DNA of 64,000 nt from Planctomycetota bacterium (GTDB lineage Bacteria > Planctomycetota > UBA1135 > GCA-002686595). The notes beneath the pieces were generated by a model. The model made no database searches. It was not told where the DNA came from and was given only the letters and a program-made list of their open reading frames with translations. A program made the position numbers and the translations under genes. Below, piece by piece: positions 47,291 through 56,769 of this stretch. The stretch's first letter is position 1, and every line of letters begins with the position of its first letter. The DNA lies in assembly GCA_029250885.1 (NCBI GenBank), contig JAQXEK010000058.1, forward strand, positions 124,001 to 188,000, given 5' to 3'.

Positions 47291-48748
47291 CTAGAGGATG
47301 TTCAGGATCTGCAGGTTGGTGATCTGAAGTCGGTCCGGCTTGCCCACAAGGGCCTGGAATCCAAAGGAGAGGCCAGACAGGGACGGGTCGTTCGGAATCG
47401 GCAGGTTTACGGCCAGGGGCACCAAGATCGGGGCAAAGGTGCTGAAGACCTGCAGGAAGGTGTCGGGGGATACGAAGGCCAGCTCCGAATAACCGAAGGG
47501 GGCTAGGGGGACCGGTGCTGTGGTGCCGGTCGACAGATAGAGGATGACGGTGTCGTTCTCGGTGGCTTCGACCTGGAAGGCAGCGGTGCTCCCGGGAGAG
47601 GTGGTCGCGTCCACGGTCAGCTGGGGCTGACGCTCCCAGGTCAGACCACGGACGTTCCCAATTGAGGTCGCGGAGATCGCCTGGTTGTAGACGTTCTCGA
47701 GCTCGGTAAACACATCGATCACGCCGTCCGAATTCAAGTCTTTCATGCGCAAGACACGGTCGGGGGCTTGGTCCTCGACGCAGATCAGCGTGCCGTCGGC
47801 CGACACACTCACGTCCCACACAAGGCTGGCACCGGGCGCGGTCAGAAAAGCGCTGGCCTCGGTGGCATTCGTGATCACTCCGTCGCTGTTGTCGTCACGT
47901 ACTCGCCAGATGATGTCGTTGCCCGTGTCCGATGTGTAGATATTGCCGGCGGCGTCCTGGGTCAAGGTCCAGATGAATTCGAGTGAGCCGCCCGGTGTAG
48001 GGACAAAAAACTGAGTGACTTCCGTCACCGGGTCGATGAAGTCGTCGTTGTCTGCGTCGTCGAGCTGGTAGATGCCCTTTGCGTAGAGCCCTGTACTGCT
48101 GGACTCGACGTAGTAGAGCTTGCCATCGATGCCGATGATCACATCACTAGGTATCGAGTGGCCGCCCGTCCCCCCGGGAGGCGTGTAGAGGCGGATGGCT
48201 TCCCCCGCGTCGTTGGCATCACCATCAAGATTCAAGTCCGTCAGTCGCAGAATGCCATCCAGCCCACTACCGCCCGAGTCCGAGTCCGCCACAAAGACAA
48301 CTTGGTTTGTGCCAATGGAGACTCCCGCCGGTGCGGCCATTTCGATGCCACTTGCGTTGACCATGGGGTCGCCATCGAAGAACACGGTAGCCTCGGTGGG
48401 GTCATGACAGCTGCCGTCGCCGTTAATGTCGATCAGGCGTACGATCTTGTTGGTCGCACTGTCGGTGACATACAAGACTCCCGTGGGCCCAAAGCTCAAG
48501 TTGCTGTTGTTGCCGAGGGGCACCGCCCCCAGGGTGTCGTCGTAGAAGACCGTAACCTCGCCTAAGTCGTTCCCGTCTCCGTCCATGTTCACATCGACGA
48601 TGCGATAAATCAAATCGCTAACGGAGTCCGTGACATAGATGTCCCCAGGTACGGCGAAGGGCTCCGAAGGGCTGCCCGTTTGGGCAGATGAGAGGCCCGC
48701 GAAGCCGCACACAATTGCTGCGAACTGTAGGGGACGGATGTGAACCAT
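47291..48748 (-). CDS. Secreted beta-propeller-like protein with Asp-rich calcium loops
   Basis: A protein of 485 residues with a Sec signal peptide ending FAGLSSAQ. The mature region has about six repeats built as 'D-x-N-x-D-G-D-x-x-D-x-x-E', for example DVNMDGDGNDLGE, DINGDGSCHDPTE, DLNLDGDANDAGE, DADNDDFIDPVTE and DDNSDGVITNATE. These look like dockerin-type EF-hand loops between NHL-like strands (LYVTDSATNKIVRLI, VVFVADSDSGG, IYTSDTGNDIIWRV). A calcium-bound propeller is inferred. The last ~100 residues (LPIPNDPSLSGLSFGFQAL, ITNLQILNIL) are the shared C-terminal module. Its function is unknown. The secretion pathway would use lepB. Confidence 0.82.
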   Translation of the reverse strand: MVHIRPLQFAAIVCGFAGLSSAQTGSPSEPFAVPGDIYVTDSVSDLIYRIVDVNMDGDGNDLGEVTVFYDDTLGAVPLGNNSNLSFGPTGVLYVTDSATNKIVRLIDINGDGSCHDPTEATVFFDGDPMVNASGIEMAAPAGVSIGTNQVVFVADSDSGGSGLDGILRLTDLNLDGDANDAGEAIRLYTPPGGTGGHSIPSDVIIGIDGKLYYVESSSTGLYAKGIYQLDDADNDDFIDPVTEVTQFFVPTPGGSLEFIWTLTQDAAGNIYTSDTGNDIIWRVRDDNSDGVITNATEASAFLTAPGASLVWDVSVSADGTLICVEDQAPDRVLRMKDLNSDGVIDVFTELENVYNQAISATSIGNVRGLTWERQPQLTVDATTSPGSTAAFQVEATENDTVILYLSTGTTAPVPLAPFGYSELAFVSPDTFLQVFSTFAPILVPLAVNLPIPNDPSLSGLSFGFQALVGKPDRLQITNLQILNIL

Positions 48749-49059
48749 ATGGGGGGGAAGGAGTGGTCACGAAGGAGGGACCCTCATTCTCCACTGCTCC
48801 TGCAGATCCAACAAGGGGGAAACAAAGGCAACGCCAGAGTTCAGCCTGCGTGCAATCCAAGGGCCCAATCCAATCAGCGCATAGGGGCAGCTCTAGATTT
48901 TGGGCCTTATCGCCAAACGAGGCGATCGCAGGCCACTAGGGCCAACGGAAGGCGACTACTTTGGGCAAGTCCTGGGCCCAGAGCTTCCCCGAGGCAGACG
49001 ACAGGGTTTTGGCGCCGCTCTTCTTTTTCTCGGCCCGACCAAACCAAACTTCTCCTCAA
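48749..49059. other. Intergenic region upstream of the propeller protein
   Basis: 311 bp between the divergent-side start of the propeller protein and the stop of the dipeptidase gene (both minus strand). I see no gene, tRNA or clear terminator here; it should hold the promoter of the propeller protein. Confidence 0.4.
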
Positions 49060-50205
49060 CTAGCGACAGACGTCACTAAACAAGCGGCGCAGGTTTCCAC
49101 CAAGCACGGCCTCGATCTCACGGCTGGCAAGTCCGCGGCGCTCTAGGGACGCAGCCAGATTGGGATAGCAGGCCGCGTTTTCGAGACCTTCAGGGGTTCG
49201 CGGGATGCCGTCATAATCTGAGCCGAGACCGACGTGTTCAATACCTGCCACTTTGATCCCGTGCATGATGTGATCGCTAACGACCTCGATAGACATGGGC
49301 TTTGCGATGCGCTGGTGGTACGCGTTCTGCGCGTACTCTAGAGCCGCGCCCTGCGGCGCGCCTTCGCCTTCGCGAATGGAGCGGTACTCCGGCGATGCGT
49401 AGATGCGTGCATCTTCGGCAGCGGCCTCGTCATCGAGGAAGCCCCCGTGGAAGACGATGCCCACACAGCCACCTGCGTCCGCCAATCGGCGAAGCTGATC
49501 GTCGGTCAAGTTGCGCGGATGGTCGCGGATCGCCGTGCAACCCGAATGGCTCGCGATCACGGGCGCGGTGCTGGCCTCGAGCACGTCGTCGAAAGTCTGG
49601 ACCGCGCTGTGGGAGACGTCGGCCAGCATGTGTAGTTCGTTCATACGCGCGATCACCTCGCGACCGAAGTCCGAGAGTCCCGCCGGCACCTCGAAGCCTA
49701 GATCCGCCGGGACGGTCTGGCACGAGCGAATCCACGGCAGGTGGTTGTTCCAAACAAGAGTCATAAGGCGTACGCCGCGGGCGTGAACCTCGTCCAACTT
49801 GGTCAAGCTGTTCTCGATCGCGTGACCGCCTTCGATCCCCAAGATCGCGGCGATCAACCCGGCCGATCTAGCGACCGCAAGCTCGGCGCCGTTGCGCACG
49901 ATCGCGACCTGGTCGGGGTGCCGAGCGGCGAGGGCGTGGGCCGTGTCGAGGATCGCGTGGACACGGGCATTGGCCCCCCCCGCCTGGGCATCCGGCTTAG
50001 CCAAAACCTCGTTGCCACGCACGAAATGAGGCGCGACCCAGGCCGCAAGCACCACCGCACCTAGCCCACCTTCGCGCCCTTGGACCAGGTCCAAGTGCCT
50101 GCCGGTATCGACAGGACCTGGCGCGAGGCCCAGATCCTCTCCCAGGTCCAACTCGCGCAAAATCGTGTCTACGTGAGCGTCGAAAACATCAAACCGTGAC
50201 TGCAT
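49060..50205 (-). CDS. Membrane dipeptidase (M19 family)
   Basis: A binuclear zinc peptidase-like protein of 381 residues. The family opens with the zinc motif FDAHVDTI. It continues with LGIEGGHAIENSLTKLDEVHARGVRLMTLVWN (bridging Glu), DVSHSAVQTFDDVLEASTAPVIASHSGCTAIRDHPRNLTDDQLRRLADAGGCVGIVFHGG (zinc His and active-site region), and HVGLGSDYDG. All hallmarks of renal-dipeptidase-like enzymes are present. These cleave dipeptides, sometimes D-configured or beta-lactam-like. There is no signal peptide, so it should act in the cytoplasm. It is not adjacent to other peptidase genes. Confidence 0.93.
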   Translation of the reverse strand: MQSRFDVFDAHVDTILRELDLGEDLGLAPGPVDTGRHLDLVQGREGGLGAVVLAAWVAPHFVRGNEVLAKPDAQAGGANARVHAILDTAHALAARHPDQVAIVRNGAELAVARSAGLIAAILGIEGGHAIENSLTKLDEVHARGVRLMTLVWNNHLPWIRSCQTVPADLGFEVPAGLSDFGREVIARMNELHMLADVSHSAVQTFDDVLEASTAPVIASHSGCTAIRDHPRNLTDDQLRRLADAGGCVGIVFHGGFLDDEAAAEDARIYASPEYRSIREGEGAPQGAALEYAQNAYHQRIAKPMSIEVVSDHIMHGIKVAGIEHVGLGSDYDGIPRTPEGLENAACYPNLAASLERRGLASREIEAVLGGNLRRLFSDVCR

Positions 50206-50428
50206 CCCGGAAGTCTACGGCCCCGCGCTCTCGCAACCAAATGCAGACCAACCGATCGAGCCGCACACTTTTTTCGGTAGGCTGCCTGACGATGCCTCGT
50301 GGCTGGGGTCGCCGGATCCGGAGAGTTGGGGTAGGATTGGATGTCGCATTTGAGGCCTAGGCCTCAAACGGCATCGGGAGTTCCCCCGGCCTTAGCTCCC
50401 TAGGGTCGAAATCGGTAATTCCAGATGC

Positions 50429-50469
50429 GGGGCGGGGCCTAACTCCAGGATTGGCCCTGCCCCTTTTTT
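50429..50469 (+). terminator. Strong rho-independent terminator without an upstream gene
   Basis: GGGGCGGGGCC (50429-50439) pairs with GGCCCTGCCCC (50453-50463) with one mismatch, 13-nt loop, and six T follow at 50464-50469. The nearest plus-strand gene upstream is the HAF-repeat protein, over 7 kb away, with only minus-strand genes between. Confidence 0.75.
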
Positions 50470-50530
50470 GGGCTTAGGGCCCAGGAATAGGGCCATGGTG
50501 GCGGCCTCGCTTGTAGGACCTATCCGGGCA

Positions 50531-50547
50531 CCTGTCAGAGTGACAGG
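50531..50547. repeat. Inverted repeat ahead of the response regulator
   Basis: CCTGTCA (50531-50537) and TGACAGG (50541-50547) are perfectly complementary around GAG, 145 bp before the response-regulator start. It may be an operator or an RNA hairpin; nothing else supports either. Confidence 0.4.
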
Positions 50548-50691
50548 CTGCTTTCAAGTCGGGTTCGGGCTCTGCCCATTTGGCAGCGCCGGGGAATGGC
50601 TAGGGGGTGAACCGAGGCCTAAGCCTTTTAGAGCAATAGACTTGCGACGTTCGAATACGTCCGGCACAGGCTTTGCTATGCGGGGAGAGCT

Positions 50692-51075
50692 ATGTCCATC
50701 ATTCGACGAATCCTGCTGGCCGACGACGATCTGTCCATGCGCAGCGGCGTTGCCGACCTACTTGAGGGGATCGGGCTCGAGGTGCTCCAGGCCGGAGACG
50801 GCCTGGAAGCCCTAGAGCTCGCGAAGTCGTTTAGGGTCCACGCGGCCCTGCTGGACATGCAGATGCCGACTTGCGGCGGACTCGAAGCCCTGCCCCTGCT
50901 GCACCAGCAACTCGCGGGCCTGCCCTGCATCGTGTATTCCGGCAACCTGTCCATCGCCACGGCCAACATGGCCATGGAGATCGGCGCCTTTTCTACCCTT
51001 AGGAAGCCCGTCGAGCCGGACCTCTTACGCGCGGAAATCCTGCGCGCTCTGGCCAGCTCGCCATTCCTCAACTAA
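50692..51075 (+). CDS. Receiver-only response regulator
   Basis: A single CheY-like receiver of 127 residues. The acidic pocket is ADDD (11-13), the phospho-acceptor is D55 in LLDMQMP, the signalling Ser lies in IVYSGN and the conserved Lys in LRKPVEPD near the end. There is no output domain and no histidine kinase next to it, so it should act by protein contact, as CheY- or Spo0F-like proteins do. The gap to groES is 96 bp and a link with the chaperonin operon is not shown. The 486-bp region before it holds an orphan terminator. Confidence 0.92.
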   Translation: MSIIRRILLADDDLSMRSGVADLLEGIGLEVLQAGDGLEALELAKSFRVHAALLDMQMPTCGGLEALPLLHQQLAGLPCIVYSGNLSIATANMAMEIGAFSTLRKPVEPDLLRAEILRALASSPFLN

Positions 51076-51171
51076 CTCCAAGGACGTCGCGGCACACCGC
51101 CGGGGCGACCTACCCACTTTTCAAAAACACAGCAATCCCCCAACCCTCGCTCTAGAGGCAAAGATTCCATC

Positions 51172-51483
51172 ATGGCTACCAAGTCCAAAACCAAAGCATC
51201 CATCCGTCCCCTTGGCGACCGCGTCCTCGTTCAGCGCACCGTGGCTGAAGAGAAGTCCGCCGGCGGCATCCTGCTTCCCGAGTCCGCTAAGGAGAAGCCG
51301 AAGGAAGGTAAGGTCGTCGCCCTTGGCGCTGGTCGCGTCCTCGACAACGGTGAGAACGCCAAGTTCAGCGTCAAGAAGGGCGACCGCGTGCTCTTCAGCA
51401 GCTACGCCGGCACCGAGGTCAAGTTCGAAGGTCAGGAATACCTGATCATGACCGAGAACGACATTCTCGGCGTCATTGGCTAG
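51172..51483 (+). CDS. groES: Co-chaperonin GroES
   Basis: A 10-kDa chaperonin cap of 103 residues. It has the conserved [44 protein letters not shown], the mobile loop (SAGGI) and the C-terminal [36 protein letters not shown]. The N-terminus has a few extra Lys-rich residues (ATKSKTKAS). No CIRCE inverted repeat is seen upstream, so HrcA control is not indicated. groEL follows after 52 bp in the same operon. Confidence 0.97.
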   Translation: MATKSKTKASIRPLGDRVLVQRTVAEEKSAGGILLPESAKEKPKEGKVVALGAGRVLDNGENAKFSVKKGDRVLFSSYAGTEVKFEGQEYLIMTENDILGVIG

Positions 51484-51535
51484 TTCGGTCGATCTACGAC
51501 CACCCCCACAAATACAAATTTAGGAGCTAACCAAT

Positions 51536-53155
51536 ATGGCTAAGCAAATCAGCTACGACGCCGAGGCGCGCGAGCACATCCGCAGCGGTGTCCGCCAACT
51601 CGCCCGTGCCGTCAAGGTCACCCTCGGCCCCCGCGGTCGCAACGTGATCATCCAGAAATCCTTCGGCAGCCCCACCGTCACGAAAGACGGTGTGTCCGTC
51701 GCCAAGGAGATCGACCTCGAGAACACCTACGAGAACATGGGCGCCCAGCTCGTGAAGGAAGTCTCGTCCAAGACCAACGACGGCGCCGGCGACGGCACCA
51801 CTACCGCAACGGTTCTTGCCGAGGCCATCTTTGAAGAGGGTCTGCGCAACGTCACGGCCGGTGCTAACCCTGTTGCGCTCAAGCGTGGCATCGACGCCGC
51901 CGTTGACGCATGCGTCACGAAGCTTGGCAAGATGTCGAAGCCGATCAAGACCAAGGACGACATCGCCCAGGTCGGCAGTATCGCTGCCAACAATGACGCT
52001 TCTGTCGGCGAGATGCTCGCCGAAGCTATGGAGCGCGTTGGCCAGGACGGCGTCATCACCGTGGAAGAAGGCAACGCCCAAGAGACCATGGTCGACTGGG
52101 TCGAGGGCATGCAGTTCGATAAGGGCTATCTCAGCCCCCACTTCATCACCGACTTCAAGTCCATGGAGGCAACCTTCGAGGACGCCTACGTCTTGGTACA
52201 CGAGAAGAAGATCTCGAACGTCAAGGACATGATCCCGGTGCTCGAGGAGATCGCCCGCTCGGGCAAGCCTCTCCTCATCATCGCCGAGGACATCGAGGGC
52301 GAGGCCCTCGCCACCCTCGTGGTCAACCGTCTGCGCGGTGGCTTCCCCGTCTGTGCCGTCAAGGCACCGGGCTTCGGCGATCGCCGCGGCGCGATGATGG
52401 AAGACATCGCCGTCCTTACCGGCGCTAACCCGATCATCGAAGCGACCGGCACGACCCTCGAATCCATCACCCTGAAGGATCTCGGTCGCGCGAAGAAGGT
52501 CATCGTCTCTAAGGACAACACCACGATCATCGAAGGCGCCGGCCAGAAGGCAAACATCCAAGGCCGCATCGCTCAGATCCGCGCCGAGATCGCCCTGTCC
52601 AAGTCCGACTACGACTCCGAGAAGCTCCAAGAGCGCCTCGCGAAGCTCGCAGGCGGCGTGGCCCAGGTCAACGTTGGCGCTGCGACCGAATCCGAGATGA
52701 AGGAGCGCAAGGCGCGCGTCGAGGATGCCCTCCACGCCACCCGCGCTGCTGTGGAAGAGGGCGTCGTGCCCGGCGGCGGCGTCGCACTCCTGCGCACCCG
52801 CAAGTCGATCGACGCGCTCAACCTGAAGGGTGACGAGCAGATCGGTGCCATGATTGTCTGGCGCGCCATCGAGGCGCCCCTGCGTCAGATCTCCGAGAAC
52901 GCGGGCAAGGACGGCGCGGTTGTCGTGCAAAACGTCCTCGCCAAGGCGAAGGACGGCTACGGCTACAACGCCGCCACCGACACCTACGAGGACCTGACCG
53001 CCGCCGGTGTGATTGACCCCGCAAAGGTGACGCGCCTGGCCCTGCAAAACGCAGCCTCCGTGGCGAGCCTCCTGCTCACCACCGACGCTATCGTCAGCGA
53101 GCTGCCCAGCGAAGGCGACCCGGCCCCCGCCGCTGGCGGCGGCCACATGCACTAG
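51536..53155 (+). CDS. groEL: Chaperonin GroEL
   Basis: The 60-kDa chaperonin subunit of 539 residues. Signatures are [48 protein letters not shown] (ATP-site DGTTT), [51 protein letters not shown] and [13 protein letters not shown]. An AGGAG lies 11 bases before the ATG. The C-terminal tail ends AAGGGHMH in place of the usual long Gly-Gly-Met repeat, and groups of planctomycete chaperonins have similar short tails. It forms the folding chamber with GroES. A perfect hairpin terminator follows. Confidence 0.98.
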   Translation: MAKQISYDAEAREHIRSGVRQLARAVKVTLGPRGRNVIIQKSFGSPTVTKDGVSVAKEIDLENTYENMGAQLVKEVSSKTNDGAGDGTTTATVLAEAIFEEGLRNVTAGANPVALKRGIDAAVDACVTKLGKMSKPIKTKDDIAQVGSIAANNDASVGEMLAEAMERVGQDGVITVEEGNAQETMVDWVEGMQFDKGYLSPHFITDFKSMEATFEDAYVLVHEKKISNVKDMIPVLEEIARSGKPLLIIAEDIEGEALATLVVNRLRGGFPVCAVKAPGFGDRRGAMMEDIAVLTGANPIIEATGTTLESITLKDLGRAKKVIVSKDNTTIIEGAGQKANIQGRIAQIRAEIALSKSDYDSEKLQERLAKLAGGVAQVNVGAATESEMKERKARVEDALHATRAAVEEGVVPGGGVALLRTRKSIDALNLKGDEQIGAMIVWRAIEAPLRQISENAGKDGAVVVQNVLAKAKDGYGYNAATDTYEDLTAAGVIDPAKVTRLALQNAASVASLLLTTDAIVSELPSEGDPAPAAGGGHMH

Positions 53156-53176
53156 GCGACTCGCCAAGTTAGACAA

Positions 53177-53216
53177 CAAGGGCCGCCCTGCATCTCGCAG
53201 GGCGGCCCTTGTTTCG
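53177..53216 (+). terminator. Terminator of groESL
   Basis: A perfect 15-bp stem (53177-53191 with 53197-53211) and 5-nt loop, followed by TTTCGTT, 22 bp past the groEL stop. Confidence 0.85.
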
Positions 53217-53274
53217 TTGAGGGGCGATACGATCGGGCGAGAGCCGCCTGATCGCTGTCCACAAGAATTATGTG

Positions 53275-54414
53275 TTACGCCCAGGCGTTGCCCGCGTCGT
53301 CGGAGGCGATGACCTGTTCGATGAACTGGACACCGCGGATGCCAGCTTCAATCGAGGGAAGGTGATCTGGCATGGGGCCGCCCGTGCGGATGGCGTCCGC
53401 GAATTCGAGGTAGAGGTTGCCGAAGGATTCGAGGTAGCCCTCGGGGTGGCCGGCGGGGACGCGGGCCGAGGATTGCGCTAGGGCGGAGAGGTAGCCGTTG
53501 CCAGTGCGGCGCGTGACGGGGCCCTCATCGGCGCTGTAGATCGTCAGGTCGTTGGGGTGCTCTTGGCGCCACTCGACACCGCCCTTGGTGCCGAAGACTT
53601 GGATCGACAGGCCGTTTTCGCGGCCGACGCAGACTTGGCTGCAGCGCAGCATACCGTCGGCGCCGCCCTCGAACTCGAGCAGGGCCATGGCGTCGTCGTC
53701 CACGGCGCGGCCGTCCACGAAGGAGCGACGCGAGCCCAGCAGGCGCGTGATGCGCTGGCCCGTGACGAACTCCGCAAGGTTGTGGGCGTGGGTTCCGATG
53801 TCGCCGAGGCTTCCGCCGGGGCCGTTGCGCTTGGGGTCCGTGCGCCAGGCGGCCTGCTTCTGGCCCGAGGCCTCTAGGTCTTCGGCGAGCCAGCCTTGGA
53901 GGTACTCCACGTAGACCTTGCGCACCGTTCCGATCGGCCCGGACTCGCCCTGGGCGATCAGCTCGCGGGCCTCGCGGACCATGGGCGCGCCGGTGTAGTT
54001 GTGGGTCAAGAGGAACAGGCCCGTGGACTTGGCAGCGGCCTTGGCGATGGCCTCGGCGTTCTCTGAGTTGGTGGTTAGCGGCTTGTCGCAGGCCACGTGG
54101 AAGCCTGCGTCCAAGGCGGCGATGGCCACCTCGTGGTGCAGGTGGTTCGGCGTAACGATGGAGACGACCTGGGCGCGCACGTCCTCGGGAAGAGCCTGCT
54201 CGGCGGTGAGCATCTCCTGCCATGAGGCGTAGGCACGATCGGGGGCGATACCCCATTCGGCGGCGCGCTCTTGGCACTTCTTGTGATCCGACGACAGTGC
54301 GCCAGCCACCAGGGTAAAGGCTCCATCCATTAGGGCGGCAGTGCGGTGGACGGCGCCGATAAAGGCGCCGGGACCGCCACCAACCATGGCCAGACGCAGG
54401 GGATAGGTCGTCAT
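53275..54414 (-). CDS. Gfo/Idh/MocA-family oxidoreductase
   Basis: An NAD(P)-dependent sugar oxidoreductase of 379 residues from the ATG at 54414 (the extra N-terminal frame upstream lies in the isomerase gene and is a shadow). The Rossmann start is LRLAMVGGGPGAFIGAVHRTAAL. It continues with VSIVTPNHLHHEVAIAALDAGFHVACDKPLTTN (the EKP-like CDKP motif with the catalytic Lys), then GGSLGDIGTHAHNLAEFVTG (DIGTH, with the catalytic His pair). A C-terminal substrate domain follows. It is the second gene of a minus-strand pair after a sugar isomerase (4-bp gap) and diverges from xylA-xylB. It likely oxidises or epimerises an inositol- or pentose-type sugar. Confidence 0.93.
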   Translation of the reverse strand: MTTYPLRLAMVGGGPGAFIGAVHRTAALMDGAFTLVAGALSSDHKKCQERAAEWGIAPDRAYASWQEMLTAEQALPEDVRAQVVSIVTPNHLHHEVAIAALDAGFHVACDKPLTTNSENAEAIAKAAAKSTGLFLLTHNYTGAPMVREARELIAQGESGPIGTVRKVYVEYLQGWLAEDLEASGQKQAAWRTDPKRNGPGGSLGDIGTHAHNLAEFVTGQRITRLLGSRRSFVDGRAVDDDAMALLEFEGGADGMLRCSQVCVGRENGLSIQVFGTKGGVEWRQEHPNDLTIYSADEGPVTRRTGNGYLSALAQSSARVPAGHPEGYLESFGNLYLEFADAIRTGGPMPDHLPSIEAGIRGVQFIEQVIASDDAGNAWA

Positions 54415-54418
54415 AGAG

Positions 54419-55474
54419 CTAGTCCAACCCGAGGGTGCGGCGGTTGCTGTCGCGGTCGGCGCTGGACGCGGCGAAGTCATCGAAGGACGTCTTGGAGACC
54501 TCGATGATGTGGTCCTCGATGAACTTCGCGCCCTCGGCGGCGCCCACGAGGTTGTCCTTGTAGGCGCACTCCCATTCGAGCACGGCCCAGCCGTCGAAGT
54601 TGTGCTTGGAGAGCGCGGTGAAGATGGCCTTGAAGTCGGTCTGGCCATCGCCGAGGGAGCGGAAGCGGCCGGCGCGATCTTCCCAACCCTGGTAGCCGCC
54701 GTAGACGCCGTTGCGGCCATCGGTTCGCAGCTCGGAGTCCTTCACGTGGAAGGCCTTGATTCGCTCGTGGTAGATCTCGATGAACTGCAGGTAGTCGAGG
54801 CCCTGTAGTAGGAAGTGACTGGGGTCGAACAGCAGGTTAGCGCGGCTGTGGCCGTCGACGCCATCGAGGAAGCGATCGTAGGTCGCGCCGTCGTGTAGGT
54901 CCTCGCCGGGGTGGAGTTCGAATGCGCAGTCGACGCCTACGTCTTCGGCGTGATCGAGGATTGGCTTCCAGCGGCGCACCAGCTCGGCGAAGGCGTCGTC
55001 GATCAGGCCGGCGGGACGCGGCGGCCAAGGGTACATGTAGGGCCACGCCAAGGATCCACTAAAAGTAGCCATCGCGCCAAGGCCCAGGTTTGACGAAGCC
55101 GACAGGCACTTCTTCACCTCTTCCACGGCCCACGCGGCGCGTGCCTTCGGGTTGCCCTTGACCGAAGCATCAGCGAAGGTGTCCGCGATCTCGTCGTAGG
55201 CCGGGTGCACGGCGACGAGCTGCCCCTGTAGGTGTGTGGCGAGCTCGGTCGCGACCACGCCGTGGGTAGCAAGGCGCCCCTTAAACTCATCGCAGTAGTC
55301 CTTCGAGGTGGCCGCCAGGTCCATGTCGAAGAGTCCCTTCTCCCAGGTCGGGATCTGAACTCCCTTAAAGCCCAGGCTAGATGCCCACTCGGCAATGGAG
55401 TCCAGGTTGTCGAAAGGTGATTCGGTAGAGAAATACTGTGCGAGGAAGATCGCGGGTCCCTGTAGAGTTTTCAT
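54419..55474 (-). CDS. TIM-barrel sugar isomerase/epimerase (xylose isomerase-like family)
   Basis: A protein of 351 residues from the ATG at 55474. It has the AP_endonuc_2/xylose isomerase-like TIM barrel: SLGFKGVQIPTWEKGLFDMD, GVVATELATHLQGQLVAVHPAYD, VDCAFELHPGEDLHDGAT (metal Glu), NLLFDPSHFLLQGLDY (metal Asp/His), IKAFHVKDSEL (HVKD) and WAVLEWECAYKD (Glu). Metal-binding residues are all present. Such enzymes work with Gfo/Idh oxidoreductases in inositol, hexose or pentose breakdown. It overlaps the 5' region of the divergent xylA gene only at the promoter; the two starts are 77 bp apart. Its exact sugar is unknown. Confidence 0.88.
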   Translation of the reverse strand: MKTLQGPAIFLAQYFSTESPFDNLDSIAEWASSLGFKGVQIPTWEKGLFDMDLAATSKDYCDEFKGRLATHGVVATELATHLQGQLVAVHPAYDEIADTFADASVKGNPKARAAWAVEEVKKCLSASSNLGLGAMATFSGSLAWPYMYPWPPRPAGLIDDAFAELVRRWKPILDHAEDVGVDCAFELHPGEDLHDGATYDRFLDGVDGHSRANLLFDPSHFLLQGLDYLQFIEIYHERIKAFHVKDSELRTDGRNGVYGGYQGWEDRAGRFRSLGDGQTDFKAIFTALSKHNFDGWAVLEWECAYKDNLVGAAEGAKFIEDHIIEVSKTSFDDFAASSADRDSNRRTLGLD

Positions 55475-55491
55475 GGCTAGGATCTTAGCCA
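55474..55491. promoter_or_regulatory. Inverted repeat in the divergent xyl promoter region
   Basis: TGGCTA (55474-55479) and TAGCCA (55486-55491) flank six bases, overlapping the start codon of the minus-strand isomerase and facing xylA. It could be an operator controlling both arms. No regulator gene lies nearby. Confidence 0.3.
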
Positions 55492-55550
55492 GCGAAGCCC
55501 CAAAATGGATGCCCCCATTCGCCCCATTCTCACTGCCGACACCGACGACC

Positions 55551-56732
55551 ATGTCTAACGACCCCTTTGACCCGACCTCCGACGACCGCTTCACCTTTGG
55601 TCTTTGGACCGTCGGGAACCCAGGGCGCGACCCCTTTGGGGGTCCCGTGCGCGCGGTCCAGGATCCCTGCCGTATTGTTCAGAAGTTGAGCGAGTGCGGT
55701 GCTTGGGGCGTCAACTTGCACGATGAGGACTTGGTCCCGTTCGGCAGCAGTCCAGCCAAGCGCGACTCGATCGTGGCGGACTTCAAGCAAGCACTGAGCG
55801 ACCACAACATGGTCGTGCCCATGGCCACGACGAACCTGTTTAGCCAGCCGGTGTTTAAGGATGGCGCCTTCACTGCGAACGACCCCAAGGTGCGCGCTTT
55901 TGCCTTGCAGAAGACGATGGATGCCATCGAACTTGGCGTCGAGCTCGGCGCTTCGACCTACGTTTTCTGGGGCGGTCGCGAGGGCACCGAAGCCGATGCG
56001 TGCCGCGATCCCCAGGAGGCCACCAAGCGCTTCCGCCACGCGATCGATTATCTGTGCGACTTCGTCAAGGACCGCGGCTACGACCTGCGGTTTGCTCTGG
56101 AGGCAAAGCCCAATGAGCCACGCGGTGACATCTATCTCGCCACTACGGGACACATGCTCGCTTTCATCGCAACCCTGGAGAACGCGGCCATGGTCGGAGT
56201 TAATCCGGAGGTCGCCCACGAGTCCATGGCCGGCCTCTCGATGACCCACAACGTGGCCCAGGCCATGGAGGCGGGCAAGCTCTTCCACATTGACCTAAAC
56301 GGCCAGCGCATCGGGCGCTATGACCAAGACCTTCGCTTTGGGTCCGAGGACCTTAAGCAAGCCATGCTGCTGGTGCGCCTGCTCGAGGGCACTTCTGGAA
56401 GTGCTCCCTACACCGGGCCTCTGCACTTCGATGCCCATGCTTACCGCACGGAAGACGACGCTGGAGTCTGGGACTTCGCACGGGGCTGCATGCGCACCTA
56501 CAAGCTGCTAGCCGAGCGCGCGCGCGCCTTCGACGCCGACGCGGAGGTCCAAGGCATCATCGCCGCGATCAAGGATGCCGCCCTCGACCCGCACCTAGAC
56601 GCGCCCTACACTCGCGCCTCTGCGGAAGCCCTACGCACGCTGCCCATCGATATCGACGGGGCGGCCAAACGCGGCCTGCGCTACGAAAGACTGGACCAAC
56701 TGATGGTCGAGCACCTCATGGGAGCGCGCTAG
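55551..56732 (+). CDS. xylA: Xylose isomerase
   Basis: A protein of 393 residues from the ATG at 55551; the earlier in-frame start at 55395 overlaps the divergent isomerase and is a shadow. It is the short, actinobacterial-type (class I) enzyme: FTFGLWTVGNPGRDPFG at the start, GVNLHDEDLVPFG with the active-site His and Asp, YVFWGGREGTE, LEAKPNEPRGDIYL with the metal Glu and catalytic Lys, GVNPEVAHESMAGL, FHIDLNGQRIGRYDQDLRFG, and LHFDAHAYR. It converts D-xylose to D-xylulose for XylB, whose gene begins 37 bp downstream. No ribosome-binding site is visible. Confidence 0.97.
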   Translation: MSNDPFDPTSDDRFTFGLWTVGNPGRDPFGGPVRAVQDPCRIVQKLSECGAWGVNLHDEDLVPFGSSPAKRDSIVADFKQALSDHNMVVPMATTNLFSQPVFKDGAFTANDPKVRAFALQKTMDAIELGVELGASTYVFWGGREGTEADACRDPQEATKRFRHAIDYLCDFVKDRGYDLRFALEAKPNEPRGDIYLATTGHMLAFIATLENAAMVGVNPEVAHESMAGLSMTHNVAQAMEAGKLFHIDLNGQRIGRYDQDLRFGSEDLKQAMLLVRLLEGTSGSAPYTGPLHFDAHAYRTEDDAGVWDFARGCMRTYKLLAERARAFDADAEVQGIIAAIKDAALDPHLDAPYTRASAEALRTLPIDIDGAAKRGLRYERLDQLMVEHLMGAR

Positions 56733-56769
56733 TGCACCTTATCGTGGCAAGTACCGCGGTGGCCGTCGT

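Larger units (their letters stand above)
50206..50691. other. Gene-free region with orphan terminator, palindromes and possible small RNA
   Basis: 486 bp between the divergent dipeptidase and response-regulator genes. It contains CCGGATCCGG (50312-50321), the 20-bp perfect palindrome at 50349-50368 (TTTGAGGCCTAGGCCTCAAA), the strong terminator at 50429-50469 and the inverted repeat CCTGTCA-GAG-TGACAGG at 50531-50547. No coding frame is supported. The plus-strand terminator has no gene in front of it, so a short RNA or a regulatory leader made between about 50.22 and 50.47 kb is plausible. Confidence 0.45.

Noticed and set aside
51076-51171. CIRCE heat-shock operator before groES
   Set aside because: No TTAGCACTC-N9-GAGTGCTAA-like inverted repeat was found in the gap, so HrcA control is not claimed.
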